Below the pieces are notes generated by a model. It saw nothing but the letters and a program-made list of their open reading frames with translations. It did not search any database and was not told the origin of the DNA. Below are positions 1 to 5,406 of a DNA stretch of 8,828 bases, in pieces; the stretch's first letter is position 1, and every line of letters begins with the position of its first letter. A program made the position numbers and the translations under genes. Source of the stretch: Chitinispirillaceae bacterium (lineage in GTDB: Bacteria; Fibrobacterota; Chitinivibrionia; Chitinivibrionales; Chitinispirillaceae); assembly GCA_016926315.1 (NCBI GenBank), contig JAFGOU010000520.1:1-8828 (forward strand), written 5' to 3'.

Positions 1-214
1 AAAAAAAACGCCCGATATCAATATCCATCCATAGTGTCGCGCCGATGGCGCGCTTGCCTTTCAAGCGAAGTTTTGAAAGGCAGGTAGTAGATAATTTAAT
101 GCAATAACGATGCGACGGGAGTTTTTTTTGTCGGCGCCGTTTTCCGGCCGGCCAACGGGCGTATCCGTACTCTACTATTGGTGGAAGTTTTTTTCTGCGG
201 GTTTGCCGCCGGAT
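1..214. other. Non-coding stretch at left edge
   Basis: No supportable gene lies here. The stretch is downstream of the minus-strand HDOD gene, whose stop codon is at 215-217. It contains two adjacent small hairpins (38-52 and 55-82), an A8 run at 1-8 and a T8 run at 122-129. Neither run directly abuts a hairpin on the strand that would make a textbook intrinsic terminator. A gene left of the window may end or begin just outside. Confidence 0.6.
38..82. repeat. Two adjacent inverted repeats (possible terminator region of the HDOD gene)
   Basis: The first hairpin has arms CGCGCC (38-43) and GGCGCG (47-52) around a 3-nt loop. The second has perfect 10-bp arms TGCCTTTCAA (55-64) and TTGAAAGGCA (73-82) around an 8-nt loop. 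On the minus strand they lie about 135-180 nt beyond the HDOD stop, and a T8 run (positions 8 to 1, read on the minus strand) follows about 30 nt later. The pairing is directly visible. A role in termination or RNA processing is inference, because no U-tract follows either stem immediately. Confidence 0.35.
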
Positions 215-1084
215 CTACAGAGAAAGAAAAATCGAGGCCCCCTCGAGTTCGCTCTGTATTTTTTCCTGGAGCGCTTCGGTGGATTCCGGGGTAATGCAGA
301 AAGAGGCCAGCAGTCCGGTGTCCGGCTCCGGCGCGGCATACCCCCCATCAATACCTTTTCCCATGGCGTAGCAAAGCCAGTCGGCGACATGACAGACCCC
401 CGCGCTGTCGACGGTTCCCGCGGAGGTGTCGGGGTCATGGTGCGAGGCGAGCGCCCGCACGATCCCGGGAGGAAGCCCCCATCCCTCGGTGAGCCAGCTG
501 GCGACATCACCATGGGAAAAGCCCATTGTTTTCTGTTCGGCAAAAAAGAGCGGCGTATTGGTAGCACGTGCGGCGCGGAGCGCTTCGTGAAAGTCGTCAT
601 GCAGATACTGCTCCAAAACGATCTTGCCGATATCATGCAGAAGCCCTGCGCAGAAAAGCTCTTCGGGATCGAACAGGAACCTTTTTTCGGCATGCATACC
701 AAGGTGCCGCGCGATAAGACCGCAGCAGAGGGAATGCAGCCAGAACGATTTCCGGTCGAACAACATGCGCGAGCGCTTGCTTTCGGGAAAAAGGTCGAAT
801 ACCGTCAGGCTGAGCACGATGGTGGTCAGGATTTTAAACCCGAGAAGCACCACCGCGTGATTGATGGTGTTGATCTTTCCCGGCATGCCATAGAATGCGC
901 TGTTGGCGAGCCGCAGCACTCTCGCGGAAAGGGAGGGGTCCTGCATGATCACCGAAGCGACATCGTTGGTGGAGACGAGCGGGTTATTGATCATTGCCAT
1001 CAGACGTGACGCAATTTCCGGCAGGGTCGGGAGGGTCGGCAGGTTCCTGAATTTTTCCTCAAGTTCGAGCGGTGTGGAAGCCAT
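215..1084 (-). CDS. HDOD-domain signalling protein
   Basis: A 289-residue cytoplasmic protein with no signal peptide or membrane segment. Residues about 14-215 match the HDOD domain, an HD-phosphohydrolase relative common in bacterial signalling: LPTLPEIASRLM near residue 17, then QDPSLSARVLRLANSAFYG (48-66), then LLGFKILTTIVLS (80-92). The HD-like set is present too: H117 in WLHSL, H150-D151 in GLLHDIGK, H191 in FSHGDVA, H215-H216 in ASHHDP, and H232/D235 in CHVADWL. The domain fills most of the protein and no receiver, GGDEF or EAL domain is attached, so it is a stand-alone HDOD protein. The ATG at 1082-1084 is the natural start, because the motif-bearing region begins soon after it and AGGCGG lies about 9 nt upstream. 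It is transcribed divergently from the OmpA genes. HDOD proteins are often linked to regulation of motility, biofilm or stress; the specific partner cannot be read from the sequence. Confidence 0.9.
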   Translation of the reverse strand: MASTPLELEEKFRNLPTLPTLPEIASRLMAMINNPLVSTNDVASVIMQDPSLSARVLRLANSAFYGMPGKINTINHAVVLLGFKILTTIVLSLTVFDLFPESKRSRMLFDRKSFWLHSLCCGLIARHLGMHAEKRFLFDPEELFCAGLLHDIGKIVLEQYLHDDFHEALRAARATNTPLFFAEQKTMGFSHGDVASWLTEGWGLPPGIVRALASHHDPDTSAGTVDSAGVCHVADWLCYAMGKGIDGGYAAPEPDTGLLASFCITPESTEALQEKIQSELEGASIFLSL

Positions 1085-1148
1085 CGATTATGCCGCCTTT
1101 TCTGTTTGCCGATTGATGCAAGTAAAAAAACATGGTACTATCATCATT

Positions 1149-1177
1149 ATTATAGAATGTTGGTCAAGGCCTTTAAA
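1149..1177 (-). promoter_or_regulatory. Candidate promoter for the HDOD gene
   Basis: Read on the minus strand, a perfect -10 TATAAT (1149-1154) is preceded at 17 nt by TTTAAA (1172-1177), a weak -35. A better -35-like TTGACC (1162-1167) is also present but sits only 7 nt from that -10. Transcription would start roughly 55-60 nt before the HDOD ATG. This is a match to the sigma70 consensus by eye only. Confidence 0.35.
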
Positions 1178-1190
1178 GAAAAGTCGATAA

Positions 1191-1210
1191 AAAAGAGGTT
1201 GACCTCTTTT
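1191..1210. promoter_or_regulatory. Perfect 20-bp palindrome, candidate operator
   Basis: AAAAGAGGTTGACCTCTTTT is an inverted repeat whose two 9-nt arms (AAAAGAGGT and ACCTCTTTT) are exact reverse complements around a central TG. It lies in the divergent HDOD/OmpA intergenic region, just upstream of both candidate promoters' -35 elements. Such symmetry and position fit a dimeric repressor or activator site. As RNA it could fold as an 8-bp stem with a TTGA loop, and the T4 at its end is short for a terminator. The symmetry is seen; the operator role is inferred. Confidence 0.45.
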
Positions 1211-1221
1211 AACGTTTATAG

Positions 1222-1250
1222 TTGCACGTATTTTGCAGTGAAACTATTTT
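1222..1250 (+). promoter_or_regulatory. Candidate sigma70-like promoter for the OmpA pair
   Basis: TTGCAC (1222-1227) and TATTTT (1245-1250) are separated by exactly 17 nt, matching the -35/-10 layout of a housekeeping promoter. Transcription would begin near 1257 and give a leader of about 105 nt before the first OmpA start, containing the small leader ORF at 1288-1365. The 20-bp palindrome ends 11 nt upstream of the -35. Confidence 0.4.
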
Positions 1251-1287
1251 TTAGCCATACCCGTTTCATCCACATGCCGTACCTGCG

Positions 1288-1365
1288 ATGAAGTCGTTTT
1301 ACCGGATTCTCGACACGGACGTTCCTGAAGGGGGAACTTTATTCCTGTCGCCCTATTCATTATGA
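1288..1365 (+). CDS. Putative 25-codon leader ORF overlapping the OmpA start
   Basis: A short reading frame opens with ATG at 1288 and ends with TGA at 1363-1365. The stop shares bases with the OmpA ATG at 1362, forming the classic ATGA overlap. The peptide would be 25 residues, starting MKSFYRIL and ending LFLSPYSL. The downstream OmpA start has no clear Shine-Dalgarno sequence within the usual 4-12 nt, so re-initiation by ribosomes finishing this frame would explain how it is translated. Against a real gene: no good ribosome binding site precedes ATG 1288, and so short a frame can arise by chance. The nearest in-frame upstream stop is TAG at 1252-1254, and 1288 is the first ATG after it. 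Confidence 0.3.
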   Translation: MKSFYRILDTDVPEGGTLFLSPYSL

Positions 1366-3320
1366 ACAAAGCACGCAAATCACGATCGGCCATAGGCGCC
1401 GCATTCCTCTGGTGTGCCCTTCTGACAATGGCCGGCATTTCGTCCGGTGCCGATGAGGCATGCGGTGAAAGGCCGATGGTGAACCAGAACGGCCAGCGCG
1501 GTCTTTCTTCGCTTACCTCGGCGCATACCCTCGGGGTGGGCAGGGTCGCTCTCGGCATCTACAGCAACGGCGCGCTGGACCAGTCGTATTTAAGGGAACG
1601 GGCGACCTTCCACCGGATTGATTCCGTGTTCGTGGCCGATACGCCCAAGCCCCAGATCTCAACCTTCAATATCTACCCGTTTATCGGCGCAGGAATCGCC
1701 AATTTTTTCGACGTCAGTCTTATGCTCCCCCTGCACCTCGATTATGTCGGAAGATACCAGGAGGTGGGACTCGGCGATATGCGGGTTTCTCTTAAATTCA
1801 ACGCTCTTTCCGGTTTCCGGTCTCCGGTGTTCGATATGGGATTTCTCGCCGTGCTCGAACTTGCCACCGGTAATCTCGAAAATGGATTTTTCCCCCGGCA
1901 TCTCTACTATTTCAACAAGGACTCGCTCAACGCCTATTTCAACAAGGATTCGCTCAACACCGACTCCTGCAACGCGACCACCGAAGCCTTTTATACCGCC
2001 GTGAACCCCGGGTTCGAGACCCGCATGCTGCTGACGCTTGACCTGAGCGCGCTGAAACGGTCCATACCCCTGGCGCTGCATCTCGATTATGGCCTCCATT
2101 TTTCAACGCTGCCCGCCACCGATCACGCGCTGCTGATCAACGGCGGACTTGAGTACCACCCTGTCCGCTCCTTTGCTCTGATCGCGGAACTTGCCTCGGA
2201 AATGCGGCTCCATAACCTCTCCCACGGATTTAAACTCAATCGGGATCCGTTTCGCCTGTCGCCGGCTTTTGCCGTGACGCCGCGGAATGGTTTCATGCTC
2301 ACCGCAGGAGTCGACCTCAGTCTTTCCGCCCCCTCGACAACCTTTACCTATCTCAAGGCCGGAGAACGATATCCCCAGCGGATCTCTTCCGGCATCGAGC
2401 CGAAATGGCGAGCGTTCGTGCGTATCGGCTGGAACGGCATCCTCATAGACCGCGACCAGGACGGCGACGGCATCTTTGACCGGCGTGACGCGTGCCTGTC
2501 GCAGAAAGAGGATATCGACGGATTCAACGACGACGACGGCTGCCCGGACATCGACAACGACGGCGACGACATTCCCGACTCTCTCGACAAATGTCCGAAC
2601 GAACCCGAAGATTTCGACAAATTTGAAGACGAGGACGGCTGCCCGGACATCGACAACGACGGCGACATGATTCCCGACAGCCTCGACAAATGTCCGAATG
2701 AACCCGAGGACCACGACGGGTTTCAGGACAAGGACGGCTGCCCGGACATCGACAACGACGGCGACATGGTCCCCGACAGCCTCGATAAATGTCCCGACCT
2801 CCCCGAAGATCACGACGGTTTCGAGGACAAGGACGGCTGCCCGGACATCGACAACGACCAGGACGGCGTACCCGATTCACTTGACAAATGCCCCGACCAG
2901 GTCGGGCCGCCTGAAAACGGCGGCTGCGCGATAAGCGAATCGCCAAAGAAAAAATCGCGCGGCAGGGAGATCAAGCGCGGCAGGGTCATTTTGCGCGGCA
3001 TATCGTTTGAGCCGGAACGGGCGACCATCGACCCGACCTCGTATATCATCCTCGACGAAGTCGTTGCCTCGCTGGTCGATTGGCCGGAAGTAAAGATTGA
3101 AATCCAGGGACACGTTGACAAGTCCGGAAAAAAACAGGATAAAACGCTCCTTTCCCAGGCGCGGGCCGAAACGGTCCGGAATTATCTTATCAACCGGGGT
3201 ATTTCTCCCCACCGGCTTACGGCGGTCGGCAGGGGCAGCGGCGATCCGATCGCCGACAACACCTCCGCTGCGGGCCGCGCCATGAACAACCGAATCGAGA
3301 TACGGCGCACCGATCCGTAA
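1362..3320 (+). CDS. OmpA-family outer-membrane protein with TSP3 calcium-binding repeats (copy 1)
   Basis: A 652-residue exported protein. Residues 1-30 form a signal peptide (basic KARKSR, then hydrophobic AIGAAFLWCALLTMAGI, then SSGAD). Residues about 38-360 are rich in alternating aromatic and glycine strands and are probably a barrel in the outer membrane. They carry NGFFPRHLYY and RIGWNG motifs shared with the next gene. Residues 363-522 are TSP3 repeats with DxDxDG-type calcium ligands and two Cys per 33-residue unit. Residues about 538-652 are an OmpA-like peptidoglycan-binding domain: D586 and R601 sit 15 apart in the VD-x10-LS-x2-RA-x2-V-x3-L pattern, with V replacing the usual T, and the domain ends GRAMNNRIEI. 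The expected role is to tether the outer membrane to peptidoglycan through a stiff Ca2+-dependent linker; a pore role is possible. The ATG at 1362 gives the best signal peptide but lacks a nearby ribosome binding site. A 9-residue duplication is present at residues 183-200. The second OmpA gene follows after 31 bp. Confidence 0.9.
   Translation: MNKARKSRSAIGAAFLWCALLTMAGISSGADEACGERPMVNQNGQRGLSSLTSAHTLGVGRVALGIYSNGALDQSYLRERATFHRIDSVFVADTPKPQISTFNIYPFIGAGIANFFDVSLMLPLHLDYVGRYQEVGLGDMRVSLKFNALSGFRSPVFDMGFLAVLELATGNLENGFFPRHLYYFNKDSLNAYFNKDSLNTDSCNATTEAFYTAVNPGFETRMLLTLDLSALKRSIPLALHLDYGLHFSTLPATDHALLINGGLEYHPVRSFALIAELASEMRLHNLSHGFKLNRDPFRLSPAFAVTPRNGFMLTAGVDLSLSAPSTTFTYLKAGERYPQRISSGIEPKWRAFVRIGWNGILIDRDQDGDGIFDRRDACLSQKEDIDGFNDDDGCPDIDNDGDDIPDSLDKCPNEPEDFDKFEDEDGCPDIDNDGDMIPDSLDKCPNEPEDHDGFQDKDGCPDIDNDGDMVPDSLDKCPDLPEDHDGFEDKDGCPDIDNDQDGVPDSLDKCPDQVGPPENGGCAISESPKKKSRGREIKRGRVILRGISFEPERATIDPTSYIILDEVVASLVDWPEVKIEIQGHVDKSGKKQDKTLLSQARAETVRNYLINRGISPHRLTAVGRGSGDPIADNTSAAGRAMNNRIEIRRTDP
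1907..1960 (+). repeat. 27-bp in-frame tandem duplication inside OmpA copy 1
   Basis: Two back-to-back 27-nt units, 1907-1933 and 1934-1960, differ at only two positions. They encode YFNKDSLNA followed by YFNKDSLNT (residues 183-200). The units keep the reading frame and lie just after the FFPRHLYY motif, in what is probably a barrel loop. The paralogue downstream has no such duplication at the matching place, where it reads FFPRHPYYIEGNEVNPAP. Confidence 0.9.
2448..2927 (+). repeat. TSP3 repeat array of OmpA copy 1 (99-bp period)
   Basis: The GGC codon of the recurring GCPDIDND motif occurs at 2538, 2637, 2736 and 2835, exactly 99 bp (33 codons) apart. A partial unit precedes them, starting DRDQDGDGIFD, and the array ends at ENGGC. 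The unit reads approximately GCPDIDNDGDxIPDSLDKCP, then a NEPED-like and a DGFEDKD-like stretch. The 27 nt encoding DGCPDIDND are identical in all four units. In the TSP3 family such Asp-rich loops bind Ca2+ and stiffen the chain. The period is an exact count. Confidence 0.93.
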
Positions 3321-3342
3321 GGTCGGACGCCTTGCATAGGAC

Positions 3343-3348
3343 GAGGGA
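3343..3348 (+). promoter_or_regulatory. Ribosome binding site for OmpA copy 2
   Basis: GAGGGA lies 3 nt before the ATG at 3352, a recognisable though closely spaced Shine-Dalgarno sequence. It supports that start and contrasts with the first OmpA gene, which has none nearby. No promoter-like sequence stands out in the 31-bp gap, so the pair is probably co-transcribed. Confidence 0.6.
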
Positions 3349-3351
3349 ATA

Positions 3352-5226
3352 ATGAGGTTGAAAAGCGCGGCACTGCTGGCGATAACCCTGTGCCTATCGA
3401 TCGTCTTTCGGGCGGATGCGGTCAGTGTCAATTCGAACGGCCAGAAAGGCGTCATCAGGACCCAGTCAGCCACCACCCTGGGGGCGACAATCCTCAATAT
3501 CGGCGGCGGGATTTCCATCTATCAGTCCGGGAGCTACGTCGACAACGTTTTCAACCGGGAAAATGAGCCGATAACGATGGACCATCCGAACCGCGAAGCG
3601 GCGCGCATGCTTTCAACAAACCTCTTCTGCGGGGCGGGACTCACCCGATTCCTGGACATCGCCCTTGCGCTGCCGTTTCACTATGATTGGCTGGGTTTCG
3701 ATAACCTGCAGGACGGCGGTATCGGCGACCTTGAACTCTCTTCAAAATTCCTGTTCCCCTCACCGAGCAAACGCCTCTTTTTTCAGTCCTATTATGGGGC
3801 GGTAACCATACCGACCGGCATGCAGAACAACGGCTTTTTTCCCCGCCACCCCTACTATATCGAGGGCAACGAGGTGAATCCGGCGCCGACCTTTTATTCC
3901 GCGAGATATCCGACCATCAAGGGGCTCATGCTCTGGACTTTCGATATCGGAAATGTGGCGCCGCAGGTTCCCCTGCAATTTCACCTGAACATCGGCGGGG
4001 TCATCACCACGTCCATGAGCAACCAGCGGAATACGGCAATCGGAAGCCTGGCCGCCCTCTACTCCCCGACAAAAACGTTTTCGCTGTTTGTCGACGTCCA
4101 CGGCGAGTCGCGCTGGAGTAATTTTGCCACTTCCCTGGATCCTTCGAGCGACCCGTGGCTGTTGTCGCCCGGAGTCAGGATAAACACGCCGTCAGGGGTG
4201 TACCTGAACTTCGTCGGCGATTTTTCGCTTTCTTCCGGCGCGAAAAGCTCTCGACTATCCTGGAACCCGGAGACCGGCCCGGCCAAAGGATACCGTTACC
4301 GCACCGGCGTTTTTCCGCCCTTTGGCGTGCAGTTTGTTCTCGGGTGGAACGGCTACCTCAAAACACCGGATGACGATAAGGACGGCATTGTCAACAGCGA
4401 AGACCGCTGTCCGCACGAGCCGGAAGACGTCGACGGATTCGAAGACGACAACGGCTGCCCGGAGTTCGACAACGACCGCGACGGCATTCCCGACACGCTC
4501 GACAAGTGCCCGAACGATCCCGAGGACACCGACGGGTTCGAGGACAAGGACGGCTGCCCGGACATCGACAACGACCGCGACGGCATTCCCGACGTCCGCG
4601 ACAAATGCCCTGACAACGGCGAGGATTTCGACGGGTTCGAGGACAATGACGGCTGCCTGGACGTCGATAACGACGCCGACGGCATCCCCGATTCACTTGA
4701 CCGGTGCCCGAACGACCCGGAAGATATCGACGGGTTCGAGGACAAGGACGGCTGCCCGGATATCGACAATGACCTGGACGGGGTGTCCGACACCAAGGAC
4801 CGGTGCCCTGATGTCCCCGGGACACCGGCGAACGACGGCTGCCCGCCTGACACGGTCAAACCGCAAAAAAAGGTGATCGATTTCCCGAAATCACAGACCC
4901 TTTTCGGCGTCGATTTCAGAAAAGGGACCGCGGAGCTGACCTTTGAATCCTACCGGTTCATTGATCCGCTGGTTCAAAAGCTTGCGTCCTTTCCGGAGGT
5001 TGAAATCGAAATACACGGCCATACCGACGCGACGGGCAATTATGCCTCCAACATGCAGATGTCCCAGTTCCGCGCGGAAACGGTCCGCCAGTATCTTGTC
5101 GCAAAGGGGATCGCCCCGGGCCGCGTCCGGGCGGTCGGTTTCGGACCCGCGAACCCGATCGACGACAATAAAACCGCCTCAGGCCGCACACGAAACCGCA
5201 GGATCGAAGTGTTGAGAGTCAAGTAA
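3352..5226 (+). CDS. OmpA-family outer-membrane protein with TSP3 calcium-binding repeats (copy 2)
   Basis: A 624-residue paralogue of the preceding gene with the same architecture. Residues 1-24 are a signal peptide (MRLKSAALLAITLCLSIVF, then RADA). Residues about 25-338 are a predicted barrel sharing VNSNGQKG, GIGDLELSSKF, NGFFPRHPYY and LGWNGY with copy 1. Residues 340-497 hold TSP3 repeats with a 33-residue period. Residues about 510-624 are the OmpA-like domain, with GHTD at the expected place, D559 and R574 (15 apart) as the predicted peptidoglycan-binding pair, MS where LS is usual, and a GRTRNRRIEV ending. It is expected to link the outer membrane to peptidoglycan. Keeping two diverged copies in tandem suggests division of labour, or different surface loops on a shared scaffold. 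The TSP3 units here are more varied than in copy 1 (GCLDVDND, GCPEFDND). It shares a transcript with copy 1 by spacing and has its own ribosome binding site. Confidence 0.9.
   Translation: MRLKSAALLAITLCLSIVFRADAVSVNSNGQKGVIRTQSATTLGATILNIGGGISIYQSGSYVDNVFNRENEPITMDHPNREAARMLSTNLFCGAGLTRFLDIALALPFHYDWLGFDNLQDGGIGDLELSSKFLFPSPSKRLFFQSYYGAVTIPTGMQNNGFFPRHPYYIEGNEVNPAPTFYSARYPTIKGLMLWTFDIGNVAPQVPLQFHLNIGGVITTSMSNQRNTAIGSLAALYSPTKTFSLFVDVHGESRWSNFATSLDPSSDPWLLSPGVRINTPSGVYLNFVGDFSLSSGAKSSRLSWNPETGPAKGYRYRTGVFPPFGVQFVLGWNGYLKTPDDDKDGIVNSEDRCPHEPEDVDGFEDDNGCPEFDNDRDGIPDTLDKCPNDPEDTDGFEDKDGCPDIDNDRDGIPDVRDKCPDNGEDFDGFEDNDGCLDVDNDADGIPDSLDRCPNDPEDIDGFEDKDGCPDIDNDLDGVSDTKDRCPDVPGTPANDGCPPDTVKPQKKVIDFPKSQTLFGVDFRKGTAELTFESYRFIDPLVQKLASFPEVEIEIHGHTDATGNYASNMQMSQFRAETVRQYLVAKGIAPGRVRAVGFGPANPIDDNKTASGRTRNRRIEVLRVK
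4369..4842 (+). repeat. TSP3 repeat array of OmpA copy 2 (99-bp period)
   Basis: The GGC codon of the GC(P/L)-D motif occurs at 4453, 4552, 4651 and 4750, again exactly 99 bp apart, after a leading partial unit DDDKDGIVNSEDRCP. One unit, starting at 4549, contains a 27-nt block identical to the one repeated in the upstream gene. The neighbouring units have drifted. The repeated Asp/Cys pattern fits Ca2+ binding, with possible disulfides between the GC and (K/R)CP cysteines. Confidence 0.93.
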
Positions 5227-5250
5227 ATGCGGATTGCAGAATGCGGATTG
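5227..5250 (+). repeat. Short direct repeat, 14-bp period
   Basis: ATGCGGATTG occurs at 5227-5236 and again at 5241-5250, immediately after the stop of OmpA copy 2. Related inverted pieces (ATCCGCAATC, near 5385-5394) appear at the far end of the same intergenic gap. This looks like a small intergenic repeat; no function is evident. Confidence 0.55.
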
Positions 5251-5311
5251 TTGATTGAAAGACAAAAGCCAGCCACGAAACGAACGGCAGCCGCGGTTCG
5301 TGAAGCGCCTT

Positions 5312-5367
5312 AACCGGTGAACCCTCCGCCGGAGTTCTCTAATGTTAAATATACGGTTCGACCGGTT
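5312..5367. terminator. Bulged inverted repeat between convergent genes, possible bidirectional terminator
   Basis: AACCGGTGAACC (5312-5323) pairs with GGTTCGACCGGTT (5355-5367) as a 12-bp stem with a single bulged G. The 31-nt loop contains a smaller CTCC/GGAG hairpin. It lies between the plus-strand OmpA pair and the minus-strand barrel gene, where a shared terminator is expected. No long T-run follows on either strand, so Rho-independent termination is not demonstrated. The pairing is seen; the function is inferred. Confidence 0.35.
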
Positions 5368-5406
5368 CCCCGTTTCATTCCGCGATCCGCAATCGCCATT
5401 CCACGA

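Noticed and set aside
110..1009. A 299-codon open frame on the plus strand opposite the HDOD gene
   Set aside because: It lies antisense to a gene with clear HDOD motifs, has no recognisable domain, and has low-complexity Arg/Gly-rich composition typical of a shadow frame in GC-rich DNA.
1341..1361. A non-canonical ATT start at 1341 for the first OmpA gene, well placed after AGGGGGAA
   Set aside because: ATT starts are very rare, and the added residues would put a hydrophobic stretch before the basic n-region of the signal peptide. ATG 1362 gives a normal signal peptide.
2103..2946. Several long open frames, sense and antisense, across the TSP3 repeats
   Set aside because: They arise because the GAC-rich 99-bp repeat stays free of stops in other frames. 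Their products are periodic Val/Asp, Arg/Pro or Thr-rich strings with no biological pattern.
2448..4842. Regularly spaced identical blocks that might suggest a CRISPR array
   Set aside because: The repeats lie in frame within coding sequence, encode a known calcium-binding motif, and the intervening segments are also conserved rather than unique spacers.
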